This document shows, piece after piece, positions 51,381 to 60,120 of a stretch of 64,000 nucleotides of DNA. Every line of letters begins with the position of its first letter. The first letter of the stretch is position 1. The notes beneath the pieces were generated by a model that saw nothing but the letters and a program-made list of their open reading frames with translations, searched no databases and was not told the DNA's origin. The translations under genes were made by a program, and so were the position numbers. This DNA is from Aquipseudomonas alcaligenes (lineage in GTDB: Bacteria > Pseudomonadota > Gammaproteobacteria > Pseudomonadales > Pseudomonadaceae). Location: positions 372,001 to 436,000 of the forward strand of contig NZ_QJRX01000002.1 in assembly GCF_003205495.1 (NCBI RefSeq), in the 5' to 3' direction.

Positions 51381-53096
51381 ATGCGCATCGATCTTCGCCC
51401 CCTGCCCGCAACCCTGCCCGATCTGGGCCAGCTGCCGCCGCTGCTGACCCGCCTGTACGCCGCCCGTGGCGTGCAGTCCGCCGCCGAGCTGGACAAGGGC
51501 CTGGCGCGCCTGCTGCCTTACCAGCGGCTGAAGGGCATCGACGGTGCGGTGCAGCTGCTGGTCGAGGCCCTGGAGCAGCGCCAGCGCATCCTCTTCGTCG
51601 GCGACTTCGACGCCGATGGCGCCACCGCCAGCGCGGTCGGCGTGCTCGGCCTGCGCATGCTTGGCGCCGCCCACGTCGACTACCTGGTGCCCAACCGCTT
51701 CGAGTACGGCTACGGCCTGACGCCGGAGATCGTTGCCGTGGCCCTGCAGCGCCGGCCCGATCTGCTGGTGACGGTGGACAACGGCATCTCCAGCGTCGAG
51801 GGCGTGGCGGCGGCGAAGGCCGCCGGCCTCAGGGTGCTGGTCACCGACCATCACCTGCCGGGCCCGGAGCTGCCGGCGGCGGACGCCATCGTCAATCCCA
51901 ACCAGCCGGGTTGCGACTTCCCCAGCAAGGCGCTGGCCGGGGTCGGGGTGATCTTCTATGTGCTGCTGGCGCTGCGCGCCAGGCTGCGCGAGCTGGACTG
52001 GTTCGCCCGGGCCGGGCAGCCGGAACCGAACCTGGGCGAGCTGCTCGACCTGGTGGCCCTCGGCAGCGTCGCCGACGTCGTGCCGCTGGATGCCAACAAC
52101 CGCATCCTGGTCCACCAGGGCCTGGCGCGCATCCGCGCCGGCCGCGCGCGACCGGGGCTCAAGGCGATCCTCGAGGTGGCCGGGCGGCAGGCGGCGCGCA
52201 TCAGCTCCACCGACCTCGGCTTCATCCTCGGCCCGCGCCTGAACGCCGCCGGCAGGCTGGACGACATGAGCCTGGGCATCGAGTGCCTGCTGTGCGACGA
52301 CGAGGCGCTGGTCCGCGACATGGCCCAGCAGCTCGACGAGCTGAACAAGGACCGCAAGGCCATCGAGCAGGGCATGCAGCGCGAGGCCCTGGCCCAGCTG
52401 CGCGAGCTGAACGTCGAGGACCTGCCTTTCGGCCTGTGCCTGTTCGAGCCGGACTGGCACCAGGGGGTGATCGGCATCCTCGCCTCGCGCCTCAAGGAGC
52501 GCTACCACCGCCCGGCCATCGCCTTCGCCGATGCCGGCGACGGCCTGCTCAAGGGCTCGGCGCGCTCGGTGCCGGGCCTGCATATCCGCGATGCGCTGGA
52601 TGCCGTGGCGGCGCGTCACCCGGGGCTGATCAGCAAGTTCGGCGGGCATGCCATGGCCGCCGGCCTGTCCCTGCCGCAGGAGAACTATGCGGCCTTCGCC
52701 GCCGCCTTCGATGCCGAGGTGCGTCGCCAGCTGAGCGCGGACGATCTCACCGGCCGCCTGCTGTCCGACGGCCAGCTGGGAGCCGAGGAGTTCCATCTGG
52801 AGCTGGCCAAGGCCCTGCGTCATGCCGGGCCCTGGGGCCAGCACTTCCCCGAGCCATTGTTCCACGGCCTGTTCCAGATCGTCACCCAGCGGGTGGTGGG
52901 CGAGAAGCACCTCAAGCTGGTGGTCAAGACCGAGTGCGGCAGCCAGACCCTGGATGGCATCGCCTTCAACGTCGACCGCGACACCTGGCCCAACCCCAAC
53001 GTGCGCTGGGTGGAGCTGGCCTACAAGCTGGACGTCAACGAGTATCAGGGCCGCGAGAGCGTGCAGCTGCTGGTCGCGCACCTGGCGCCACGCTGA
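51381..53096 (+). CDS. recJ: Single-strand 5'-3' exonuclease RecJ
   Basis: A 571-residue DHH-family nuclease in recombination and mismatch repair. DHH motifs are visible: GDFDADGATA at 74-83, DNGISS near 133, DHH at 156-158, and DHHA1/GGHAMAAG near 424 (FGGHAMAAGLSLP). The C-terminal OB domain follows. ATG 51381 (MRIDLRPLP) gives the usual length. A REP half-site lies 25 bases upstream. Confidence 0.95.
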   Translation: MRIDLRPLPATLPDLGQLPPLLTRLYAARGVQSAAELDKGLARLLPYQRLKGIDGAVQLLVEALEQRQRILFVGDFDADGATASAVGVLGLRMLGAAHVDYLVPNRFEYGYGLTPEIVAVALQRRPDLLVTVDNGISSVEGVAAAKAAGLRVLVTDHHLPGPELPAADAIVNPNQPGCDFPSKALAGVGVIFYVLLALRARLRELDWFARAGQPEPNLGELLDLVALGSVADVVPLDANNRILVHQGLARIRAGRARPGLKAILEVAGRQAARISSTDLGFILGPRLNAAGRLDDMSLGIECLLCDDEALVRDMAQQLDELNKDRKAIEQGMQREALAQLRELNVEDLPFGLCLFEPDWHQGVIGILASRLKERYHRPAIAFADAGDGLLKGSARSVPGLHIRDALDAVAARHPGLISKFGGHAMAAGLSLPQENYAAFAAAFDAEVRRQLSADDLTGRLLSDGQLGAEEFHLELAKALRHAGPWGQHFPEPLFHGLFQIVTQRVVGEKHLKLVVKTECGSQTLDGIAFNVDRDTWPNPNVRWVELAYKLDVNEYQGRESVQLLVAHLAPR

Positions 53097-53142
53097 GGCG
53101 CCGCCTAGGGTTAGGGGGACTTCGACGCCACGAGGAACCCCA

Positions 53143-53580
53143 ATGGACCCCTTCATGCAAGCTGCCCTCGGCGAGGCCCGCCTGGGCCTCGCCGAGGGCG
53201 GCATTCCCATCGGCTCGGTGATAGTGCATGACGGCCGCATCATCGGCCGTGGCCACAATCGCCGGGTGCAGCAGGGCAGCGCCATCCGCCACGGCGAGAT
53301 GGATGCCTTCGAGAATGCCGGCCGGCAGCCGGCCCGCGTCTACCGCGAGGCGGTGCTCTACACCACCCTGTCGCCCTGCGCGATGTGCAGCGGCGCCATC
53401 CTGCTGTACGGCATACCGCGGGTGGTGATCGGCGAGAACCGCACCTTCCTTGGCGAAGAGGCGCTGCTGCGCGAGCGCGGCGTGCAGCTGGACGTGCTGC
53501 AGGATGCCGAGTGCATCCGGCTGATGGAGGACTTCATCGCCACCCGTCCCGAGCTGTGGCACGAGGATATCGGCGAGTAG
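53143..53580 (+). CDS. Cytosine deaminase, yeast Fcy1 type
   Basis: A 145-residue zinc hydrolase of the CDA fold. Zinc and catalytic residues: H50-x-E52 (RHGEMDAFENAG) and C79, C82 (LSPCAMCSGAILLYGIPRVV). The segment LYTTLSPCxMCxGAIxxYGIPR and the end WxEDIGE match Saccharomyces Fcy1 closely, unlike E. coli CodA, which is an unrelated amidohydrolase. It should convert cytosine to uracil, although guanine-type or other bases are possible. AGGAAC precedes ATG 53143. Confidence 0.85.
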   Translation: MDPFMQAALGEARLGLAEGGIPIGSVIVHDGRIIGRGHNRRVQQGSAIRHGEMDAFENAGRQPARVYREAVLYTTLSPCAMCSGAILLYGIPRVVIGENRTFLGEEALLRERGVQLDVLQDAECIRLMEDFIATRPELWHEDIGE

Positions 53581-53620
53581 TGGGTGAGACGGCGCCCGCC
53601 GGCCGGGCGCCGCAGCGGTG

Positions 53621-54097
53621 TTACCAACCCAATTGCTTGTTGAAACCCAGGGCATCGTAGTAGTCGCCCTGATAGACAATCTTGCCGTCCTTGATGCGGA
53701 TGAAACTGACGCCCTCGAACGACAGCGGCTTGCCGGTGGCCGGGGTCTCGGCGCTCCAGGCGCCGCTGTTGGTGCCGCTGAACTTCCACTGGAAGGCGAT
53801 GCCGTCGGCGCTGACGATGGGCGCGCTGGTCATTTCCCATTTGAGGTCCGGCACGGCGCCGATGAACACCTTGATCACGTTGTCGCGAGCAGCGGTCTTG
53901 CCGTTCTGCGGGGTGCCGACGGTGGCGTCGAAGTACACCGCGTCTTCGGCCAGGAAGGTTGCGGCCTTATCGGCGTCGTGGGCGTTCCAGGCGGCCATGT
54001 AGCCGTCGACCAGGGCCTTGGCGTCGTCGGCCGCCTGGGCCAGGCCGGCGAGGGTGCCGAGGGCGAGGAAAGCGATGCTGCGCAGTGCGGTTTTCAT
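53621..54097 (-). CDS. Exported SnoaL-like (NTF2-fold) protein
   Basis: A 158-residue protein with signal peptide 1-22 (LAQA-AD) and a SnoaL-like/polyketide cyclase fold (KALVDGYMAAWNAHDADKAA; IKVFIGAVPDLKWEM). Such periplasmic NTF2-fold proteins have no settled function; ligand binding is likely. ATG 54097 with GGAGCG upstream. It lies downstream of patD but after a long hairpin, so it probably has its own promoter. Confidence 0.82.
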   Translation of the reverse strand: MKTALRSIAFLALGTLAGLAQAADDAKALVDGYMAAWNAHDADKAATFLAEDAVYFDATVGTPQNGKTAARDNVIKVFIGAVPDLKWEMTSAPIVSADGIAFQWKFSGTNSGAWSAETPATGKPLSFEGVSFIRIKDGKIVYQGDYYDALGFNKQLGW

Positions 54098-54185
54098 TGT
54101 TGTCGCTCCAGCTGTGTTGTTGTAACGAAACCGGTTGAGAAACATCGGAGCGATCTGGGCGTCGCGCGCGCCGGGCGGGCTAGGC

Positions 54186-54243
54186 GGCCAGAGCCGAGAA
54201 AGCGCAATGTACTGGAGTACATGAGCATTTCGAGGTTCTGGCC
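54186..54243. repeat. Long palindromic repeat with 28-base arms
   Basis: Left arm 54186-54213 and right arm 54216-54243 around GG. The centre AATGTACT-GG-AGTACAT is exact, and the outer parts (GGCCAGAGCCGAGAAAGCGC against GGCCAGAACCTCGAAATGCT) match imperfectly. Similarity of the arms extends further on both sides. The ATGTACTCCAGTACAT core is a dispersed proteobacterial intergenic repeat. It probably terminates the patD transcript. Confidence 0.8.
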
Positions 54244-54275
54244 AACAACGCCCGGACCAGCGCGCGGCGCTCAGC

Positions 54276-55700
54276 TCAGTGCTTGATCATCACGTGGCGG
54301 ATGGCGGTGTAGTCCTCCAGCCCGTACATGGACATGTCCTTGCCGTAGCCGGAGAGCTTGAGGCCGCCGTGGGGCATCTCGCTGACCAGCATGAAGTGGG
54401 TGTTGACCCAGGTGCAGCCGTACTGCAGGCGCGCCGACAGGCGATGGGCGCGGCCGACGTCGCGGGTCCACACCGAACTGGCCAGGCCGTAGTCGGAGGC
54501 GTTGGCCCAGGCCAGGGCCTGCGCCTCGTCGTCGAACGGGGTGACCGAGACCACCGGGCCGAACACCTCGCGGCAGACGATTTCGTCGCTCTGCCGGGCG
54601 CCGGCCAGCACCGTGGGCAGGAAGAAGAAGCCGTTGCCGGCCGGAGCCTTGCCGCCGGTGACCACCTCGATGTGTGACTGCGCCGTGGCGCGCTCGACGA
54701 AGCCGGCCACGCGCTGGCGGTGCACCTCGGTGATCAGCGGACCGAGCTCGGTGCCGGCGTCGTCCTGCAGGCCATGCTTGATCGAGCCGACCGCTTCGCC
54801 GAGCTTGGCCACGAACTTCTCGTAGATGCCCTTCTGCGCGTAGATGCGGCAGGCGGCGGTGCAGTCCTGCCCGGCGTTGTAGAAGCCGAAGGTGCGGATG
54901 CCCTCGACGGCGGCGTCGATGTCGGCGTCGTCGAAGATGATCACCGGTGCCTTGCCGCCCAGCTCCATGTGCATGCGCTTAACCGAAGCTGCGGTGCCGG
55001 CGATGATCTTCGAACCGGTGGGGATCGAGCCGGTCAGCGACACCATGCGCACCTTCTCGTGGTTGACCAGTGGCTCGCCGACGGCGGCGCCGCGGCCGAA
55101 CACGATGTTGACCACCCCGGCGGGGAAGATGGCGGCGATCAGCTGGCCCAGGCGCAGGGCGGTCAGCGGCGTCTGCTCGGAAGGCTTGAGCACCACACAG
55201 TTGCCGGCGGCCAAGGCCGGGGCCAGCTTCCAGGCGGCCATCATCAGCGGGTAGTTCCACGGCGCGATGGAGGCGACCACGCCGATCGGGTCGCGGCGGA
55301 TCATCGAGGTGTGGCCGGGTAGGTATTCGCCGGCGGCGGAACCCTGCAGGCAGCGCGCGGCCCCGGCGAAGAAGCGGAACACGTCGGCGATGGCCGGCAG
55401 CTCGTCGTTGCGCGCGGCGGCGTAGGGCTTGCCGCAGTTCTGCGACTCCAGGCGGGCCAGTTCGTCGGCGTTGGCGTCGATGGCATCGGCCAGGGCCAGG
55501 AGCAGGGCGGAGCGCTGGCCGGGGGTGGTCTGCGACCAGGCGTCGAAGGCGGCGTCGGCGGCGCGCACGGCGGCGTCGATCTGTTCGGCGGTGGCCTCGG
55601 GGATGTCCACCAGGGTGCTGCCCAGCGAGGGGTTGAGCACGGGTTGGGCGGCGCCCATGCCGGCGACCAGTTCGCCGTTGATCAGCAGTTTGGTTTGCAT
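54276..55700 (-). CDS. patD: Gamma-aminobutyraldehyde dehydrogenase PatD
   Basis: A 474-residue NAD-dependent aldehyde dehydrogenase, the same length as E. coli PatD (YdcW). Catalytic residues: N149 (PWNY), E246 (MELGGK) and C280 ([13 protein letters not shown]). The C-terminus [20 protein letters not shown] and [14 protein letters not shown] matches YdcW almost throughout. It oxidises 4-aminobutanal from putrescine to GABA. It closes the YdcSTUV-PatD cluster, as in E. coli ydcSTUVW. ATG 55700 chosen by homology. Confidence 0.92.
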   Translation of the reverse strand: MQTKLLINGELVAGMGAAQPVLNPSLGSTLVDIPEATAEQIDAAVRAADAAFDAWSQTTPGQRSALLLALADAIDANADELARLESQNCGKPYAAARNDELPAIADVFRFFAGAARCLQGSAAGEYLPGHTSMIRRDPIGVVASIAPWNYPLMMAAWKLAPALAAGNCVVLKPSEQTPLTALRLGQLIAAIFPAGVVNIVFGRGAAVGEPLVNHEKVRMVSLTGSIPTGSKIIAGTAASVKRMHMELGGKAPVIIFDDADIDAAVEGIRTFGFYNAGQDCTAACRIYAQKGIYEKFVAKLGEAVGSIKHGLQDDAGTELGPLITEVHRQRVAGFVERATAQSHIEVVTGGKAPAGNGFFFLPTVLAGARQSDEIVCREVFGPVVSVTPFDDEAQALAWANASDYGLASSVWTRDVGRAHRLSARLQYGCTWVNTHFMLVSEMPHGGLKLSGYGKDMSMYGLEDYTAIRHVMIKH

Positions 55701-55764
55701 CGCTAGAACCTCGCTATCGGGTTTGCATGAATGAGCGGGGAGGGCGTCTGGCCCTCTCCCCCGG

Positions 55765-55790
55765 CCCCTCTCCCGCAAGCGGGCGAGGGG
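55765..55790. repeat. CTCTCCC/GAGGGG palindrome between permease and patD
   Basis: CCCCTCTCCCGCAAGCGGGCGAGGGG folds into an interrupted hairpin. It belongs to the same repeat family as those at 16971 and 22491. Confidence 0.7.
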
Positions 55791-55799
55791 AGGAACGTC

Positions 55800-56606
55800 T
55801 TACTTGCCGCTGCCGGCCACGCCCTCGCCACCCTTGGTCAGGTAGTAGGCGGCAAGGATCGGCAGCATGGTCACCAGCATCACCAGCATGGCGACCACGT
55901 TGGTCACCGGTACGTCGCGCGGGCGCGACAGCTGGTTGAGCAGCCAGATCGGCAGGGTCTTCTCGTGGCCGGCGGTGAAGGTGGTGACGATGATCTCGTC
56001 GAAGGACAGGGCGAAGGCCAGCATGCCGCCGGCCAGCAGGGCCGAGCCGAGGTTGGGCAGGACGATGTAGCGGAAGGTCTGCCAGCCGTCGGCGCCGAGG
56101 TCCATGCTGGCCTCGATCAGGCTGTAGCTGGTGCGGCGGAAGCGGGCGATGACGTTGTTGTAGACGATCACCACGCAGAAGGTGGCGTGGCCGATGACGA
56201 TGGTCAGCAGGCCCGGCTCGATGCCGAAGGTCTTGAACGCCGAGAGCAGGGCGATGCCGGTGACGATGCCGGGCAGGGCGATCGGCAGGATCAGCAGCAG
56301 CGATACGCTCTCCTTGCCGAAGAAGTCGCGCCGCCACAGCGCCGCCGCGGCCAGGGTGCCGAGGAGCATGGCGATCAGCGTGGCGATGGCCGCCACCTTG
56401 AGCGACAGCACTATGGCTTCGAGCACGTCGGCGCGGGCGAAGGCCACGCTGAACCAGTCCAGGGTCAGGCCCTTGGGCGGGAAGCTGAAGCCGGCGCTCT
56501 CGGTGTTGAAGGCGTAGAGGAAGATGATCAGGATCGGGAAGTGCAGGAACACCAGCCCGCCCCAGGCGGCCAGCTTCAGGCCGAGGGAAGCTTGCTCAGA
56601 GTGCAT
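55800..56606 (-). CDS. ydcV: Putrescine/spermidine ABC transporter permease (YdcV/PotI type)
   Basis: A 268-residue inner-membrane permease with six helices. The EAA loop that contacts the ATPase is [20 protein letters not shown]. It overlaps the other permease gene by 11 bases. With the ATPase and binding protein it imports a polyamine, most likely putrescine, since patD follows. Confidence 0.9.
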   Translation of the reverse strand: MHSEQASLGLKLAAWGGLVFLHFPILIIFLYAFNTESAGFSFPPKGLTLDWFSVAFARADVLEAIVLSLKVAAIATLIAMLLGTLAAAALWRRDFFGKESVSLLLILPIALPGIVTGIALLSAFKTFGIEPGLLTIVIGHATFCVVIVYNNVIARFRRTSYSLIEASMDLGADGWQTFRYIVLPNLGSALLAGGMLAFALSFDEIIVTTFTAGHEKTLPIWLLNQLSRPRDVPVTNVVAMLVMLVTMLPILAAYYLTKGGEGVAGSGK

Positions 56607-57540
56607 CGAAGGCCCCCAGACGCTTGACGATGGACAGGTAGACGGCGATCAGCACGATCGGCACCAGGGTGAAGGCGGCGGCCATCGGCATGTTGCCGAT
56701 CGCGCCCTGCTGGGCGTAGACCATGCTGCCGATGAAGTAGCCGGGTGGCCCCACCAGTTGCGGCACTATGTAGTCGCCGAGGGTCAGGCTGAAGGTGAAG
56801 ATCGAGCCGGCGGCGATGCCCGGGATCGACAGCGGCAGGATCACCTGCAGGAAGGTCTGCCGCGGCCTGGCGCCGAGGTCTGCCGAGGCCTGCAGCAGCG
56901 ACGGCGGCAGGCGCTCCAGTGACGCTTGAATGGGCAGGATCATGAACGGCAGCCAGATGTAGACGAACACCAGGAAGCGCCCCAGGTGCGAGGTGGACAG
57001 GGTGTTACCGCCGACACCGGGGATGCCGAGGATGAACTCCAGCACGGGCTGCAGGTGCAGCGCCTGGACGAACCACATGGCCACGCCGCCCTTGGCCAGC
57101 AGCAGGGTCCAGGCGTAGGCCTTGACGATGTAGCTGGCCCACATCGGCAGCATCACCGCGATGTAGAAGAAGGCCTTGGTCTTGCCGTCGGTGTAGCGCG
57201 CCATGTAGTAGGCGATGGGGAAGGCCAGCAGGCCGGCGGCCAGCGACACCGCCACGGCCATGGTCAGGGTGCGCAGGATGATGTCGAAGTTGGCGGCCTG
57301 GAACAGCGCCTTGAAGTTGGCCAGCGTGAGGTCGGGGGTGACCGTCATGCTGAAGTCGTCGAAGGTGTAGAAACCCTGCCACAGCAGGGTCAGCAGCGAG
57401 CCCAGGTAGATCGCGCCGAACCACAGCAGTGGCGGGATCAGCAGTAGCGCCAGGTACAGCGTCGGCTTGCGGTAGAGCAGGCTGGACAGGCGGCGCAGCG
57501 GTCCGCCGCCGTCCGCCTGCAGGGCGAGGGCCTGGTTCAT
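56596..57540 (-). CDS. ydcU: Putrescine/spermidine ABC transporter permease (YdcU/PotH type)
   Basis: A 314-residue inner-membrane permease with six helices after a 30-residue cytosolic N-terminus. The EAA loop is [23 protein letters not shown] 57540 starts one base after the ATPase stop. E. coli YdcU has about the same length. Confidence 0.9.
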   Translation of the reverse strand: MNQALALQADGGGPLRRLSSLLYRKPTLYLALLLIPPLLWFGAIYLGSLLTLLWQGFYTFDDFSMTVTPDLTLANFKALFQAANFDIILRTLTMAVAVSLAAGLLAFPIAYYMARYTDGKTKAFFYIAVMLPMWASYIVKAYAWTLLLAKGGVAMWFVQALHLQPVLEFILGIPGVGGNTLSTSHLGRFLVFVYIWLPFMILPIQASLERLPPSLLQASADLGARPRQTFLQVILPLSIPGIAAGSIFTFSLTLGDYIVPQLVGPPGYFIGSMVYAQQGAIGNMPMAAAFTLVPIVLIAVYLSIVKRLGAFDAL

Positions 57541-57541
57541 C

Positions 57542-58576
57542 TCAGGCCTCCTCACGCAGGGCGACCATGGCCGCGCGGGCCCAGCGCGCGGTGACGCGCT
57601 GGCCCGGCTGGCAGGGCGCGTCACCGACGCCCCACTGGTTGTTGGCCTGGCTGACGGCGAAGTTCTGGCCGTTGTCCAGTTGCAGCTCGTAGCGGGTGGC
57701 GGCGCCCAGGTACTGGATGTCGTGCAGCAGGCCGCTGATCTCCACCTCGTCGCTGGCCGGCAGGCTGCTGCCAGTGGCCACCAGGCGCACATGCTCCGGG
57801 CGGATCGACAGGGGGCGCGCCGAGCCGCCGATGCGCGCGGCCAGCTCGCCCTTGAGCACGTTGCTGGTGCCGACGAACTCGGCGACAAAGGCGCTGGCCG
57901 GGTTCATGTACAGGTTGCGCGGGGTGTCGACCTGCTCGATGCGGCCCCTGTTGAACACTGCCACGCGGTCGGACATGGACAGCGCCTCGCCCTGGTCGTG
58001 GGTGACGAAGATGAAGGTGATGCCGAGCTGGCGCTGCAGCTTCTTCAGCTCGCTCTGCATCTGCTCGCGCAGCTTGAGGTCCAGCGCGCCCAGCGGCTCG
58101 TCGAGCAGCAGCACGCGCGGGCGATTGACCAGCGCGCGGGCCAGGGCCACGCGCTGGCGCTGGCCGCCGGACAGCTGCGCCGGCTTGCGCCCACCGTAGC
58201 CACCGAGGGCGACCAGTGCCAGGGCCTCCTCGGCGCGCGCCAGGCGTTCGGCCTTGGCCACGCCCTTGACCTTGAGGCCGTAGGCGACGTTCTCCAGCAC
58301 GTTCATGTGCGGGAACAGGGCGTAGTCCTGGAACACCGTGTTGACGTCGCGCTGGTAGGGCGGCAGCCCGGCGGCCTCGGCGCCGTGGATGCGGATGGAG
58401 CCGGCGCTGGGCTGCTCGAAGCCGGCGATCAGGCGCAGGCAGGTGGTCTTGCCCGAGCCGGAGGGGCCGAGCATGGAAAAGAATTCGCCGTCCCGGATGT
58501 CGATGGACACCCGGTCGACGGCCTTGACCTCGCCGAACACGCGGGACACATCGGTGAATTGCACTGCAAGGGTCAT
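57542..58576 (-). CDS. ydcT: Polyamine ABC transporter ATP-binding protein (YdcT/PotG type)
   Basis: A 344-residue ATPase. Walker A GPSGSGKTT at 37-45, Q-loop VFQDYALFPH at 81-90, signature LSGGQ at 135-139, Walker B LLLDEP at 156-161, then a C-terminal TOBE domain (about 270-340). It drives the two permeases downstream. I chose ATG 58576 (MTLAVQF); the frame is open much further up but without family similarity. Confidence 0.92.
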   Translation of the reverse strand: MTLAVQFTDVSRVFGEVKAVDRVSIDIRDGEFFSMLGPSGSGKTTCLRLIAGFEQPSAGSIRIHGAEAAGLPPYQRDVNTVFQDYALFPHMNVLENVAYGLKVKGVAKAERLARAEEALALVALGGYGGRKPAQLSGGQRQRVALARALVNRPRVLLLDEPLGALDLKLREQMQSELKKLQRQLGITFIFVTHDQGEALSMSDRVAVFNRGRIEQVDTPRNLYMNPASAFVAEFVGTSNVLKGELAARIGGSARPLSIRPEHVRLVATGSSLPASDEVEISGLLHDIQYLGAATRYELQLDNGQNFAVSQANNQWGVGDAPCQPGQRVTARWARAAMVALREEA

Positions 58577-58887
58577 CTCGAACACTCCAGGAGGAAAGCC
58601 ACCCACCTCCGCCCCGTTCGGTTTGCCGACACGAGACGGGAGAGTCGGTGGTGGGTGTACAGCGGTGAAACCAATGGCTTGGAATGGATGGCTGGAGAAG
58701 CTGTTATCCAGCCGCCGTTCAGATCGGCCCAGGGAGAGGCTTCTTCCTGGGCAACGTCGAGGCAGCGCTGAGCGAGCGGTTCGTGGGCAAGGCGTCCCGC
58801 AGCACGAAGCGAGACATACCGCCGGGTAGGCGAGCTTCGTGCGAGGACACAACGCCGCCCACGGATCGCGCAGCCAGCGCGGAACCC
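58577..58887. other. Intergenic region between binding protein and ATPase genes
   Basis: No gene is supported in these 311 bases. It contains a 9-bp inverted repeat GCACGAAGC / GCTTCGTGC (58802-58810, 58834-58842) and sequence that looks like dispersed Pseudomonas intergenic repeat. It splits the binding-protein gene from the ATPase gene, which are usually closer, and may allow the abundant binding protein to be expressed above the membrane parts. Confidence 0.5.
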
Positions 58888-60039
58888 TTATCTACCGCCC
58901 ATGATGGCGATGTAGTCCTGGGTCCAGCGGCTGTAGGGCACGTACTTGCCGCCCTCGGCCTGCGGGGTCTTCCAGAAGGCGATCTTGTCGAAGTTGTCGA
59001 AGCCGTTGGTCTTGCAGCCTTCGTCGGTCAGCAGGGCGTTGCCCTTGCAGGCTGCCGGCACTGCCGGGTTGGAGCCGAACCAGGCGGCCAGGTCGCCCTG
59101 CAGCTTGGGTTCCAGTGACCAGTTCATCCAGGCATAGGCGCAGTTGGGGTTCTTGGCCTCGGCATGCAGCATGGTGGTGTCGGCCCAGCCGGTGGCACCC
59201 TCGGCCGGCACGGTCGAGGCAATCGGCTGCTTTTCCATCTGCAGGGCGTTGACCTGATAGCCCCAGGCGCTGGAGGCGACCACGCCCTCGTTCTTGAAGT
59301 CGTTCATCTGCACGGTGACGTCGTGCCAGTAGCGGTGCGTCAGGGCGTGCTGCTGGCGCAGCAGCTGCAGCGCGGCGGCGTACTGCTCCTCGTTGAGCAG
59401 GTAGGGGTCGCTGATGCCCAGCTCCGGCTTGTGCGCCTTCAGGTAGAGGGCGGCGTCGGCGATGTAGATGGGGCCGTCGTAGGCCTGCACGCGGCCCTTG
59501 TTGGATTTGCCGTCGGCCAGGGTCATTTCCTCGAACACCACCTTCCAGCTGGTCGGCGCCTCCTTGAACGCCTGGGTGCTGTACATCAGCACGTTCGGGC
59601 CCCACTGGTAGGGGGTGCCGTAGTGCTGCCCGTCCACCACGTGCCAGGGGGCGTTCTTCAGGCGCTCGTCGACATTCTTCCAGTTGGGGATCAGGTCGAT
59701 GTTCACCGGCTGCACGCGCTTGCCGGCGATCAGGCGCAGGGAGGCGTCGCCCGAGGCGGTGACCAGGTCGTAGCCGCCCTTGGCCATCAGGCTGACCATC
59801 TCGTCGGAGGTGGCGGCGGTCTTGACGTTGACCTTGCAGCCACTGGCCTTCTCGAACTGGGTCACCCAGTCGTAGTTCTTGTCGGTCTCGCCGCGCTCGA
59901 TGTAGCCGGGCCAGGCGATGATGTTGAGCTGGCCTTCGGCCTGGCCCAGGGTCTTGAGCGGTTCGGCGGCCTGCACGGCGCCTGCGGCGAGCAGGGCGGT
60001 GGCGAGAGCGCTGAGCAGAGCGGTTCTTGGCGCGGACAT
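58888..60039 (-). CDS. ydcS: Polyamine ABC transporter binding protein (YdcS/PotF type)
   Basis: A 383-residue periplasmic protein with signal peptide 1-24 (VQA-AE). Family features: LNIIAWPGYIERGETDKNYD near the start, AATSDEMVSLMAKGGYDLVT, YGTPYQWGPNVLMY, and the end YSRWTQDYIAIMGGR, as in E. coli YdcS. It delivers putrescine or a related polyamine to the permeases. Confidence 0.9.
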   Translation of the reverse strand: MSAPRTALLSALATALLAAGAVQAAEPLKTLGQAEGQLNIIAWPGYIERGETDKNYDWVTQFEKASGCKVNVKTAATSDEMVSLMAKGGYDLVTASGDASLRLIAGKRVQPVNIDLIPNWKNVDERLKNAPWHVVDGQHYGTPYQWGPNVLMYSTQAFKEAPTSWKVVFEEMTLADGKSNKGRVQAYDGPIYIADAALYLKAHKPELGISDPYLLNEEQYAAALQLLRQQHALTHRYWHDVTVQMNDFKNEGVVASSAWGYQVNALQMEKQPIASTVPAEGATGWADTTMLHAEAKNPNCAYAWMNWSLEPKLQGDLAAWFGSNPAVPAACKGNALLTDEGCKTNGFDNFDKIAFWKTPQAEGGKYVPYSRWTQDYIAIMGGR

Positions 60040-60120
60040 CGTGATTCCCTCTTGTTGTGACCTGTTGTCGGGGCAGTTGAATGTCGTTCGGCAAGACCGC
60101 TGCCGAGCCGGCGGTTGGTT

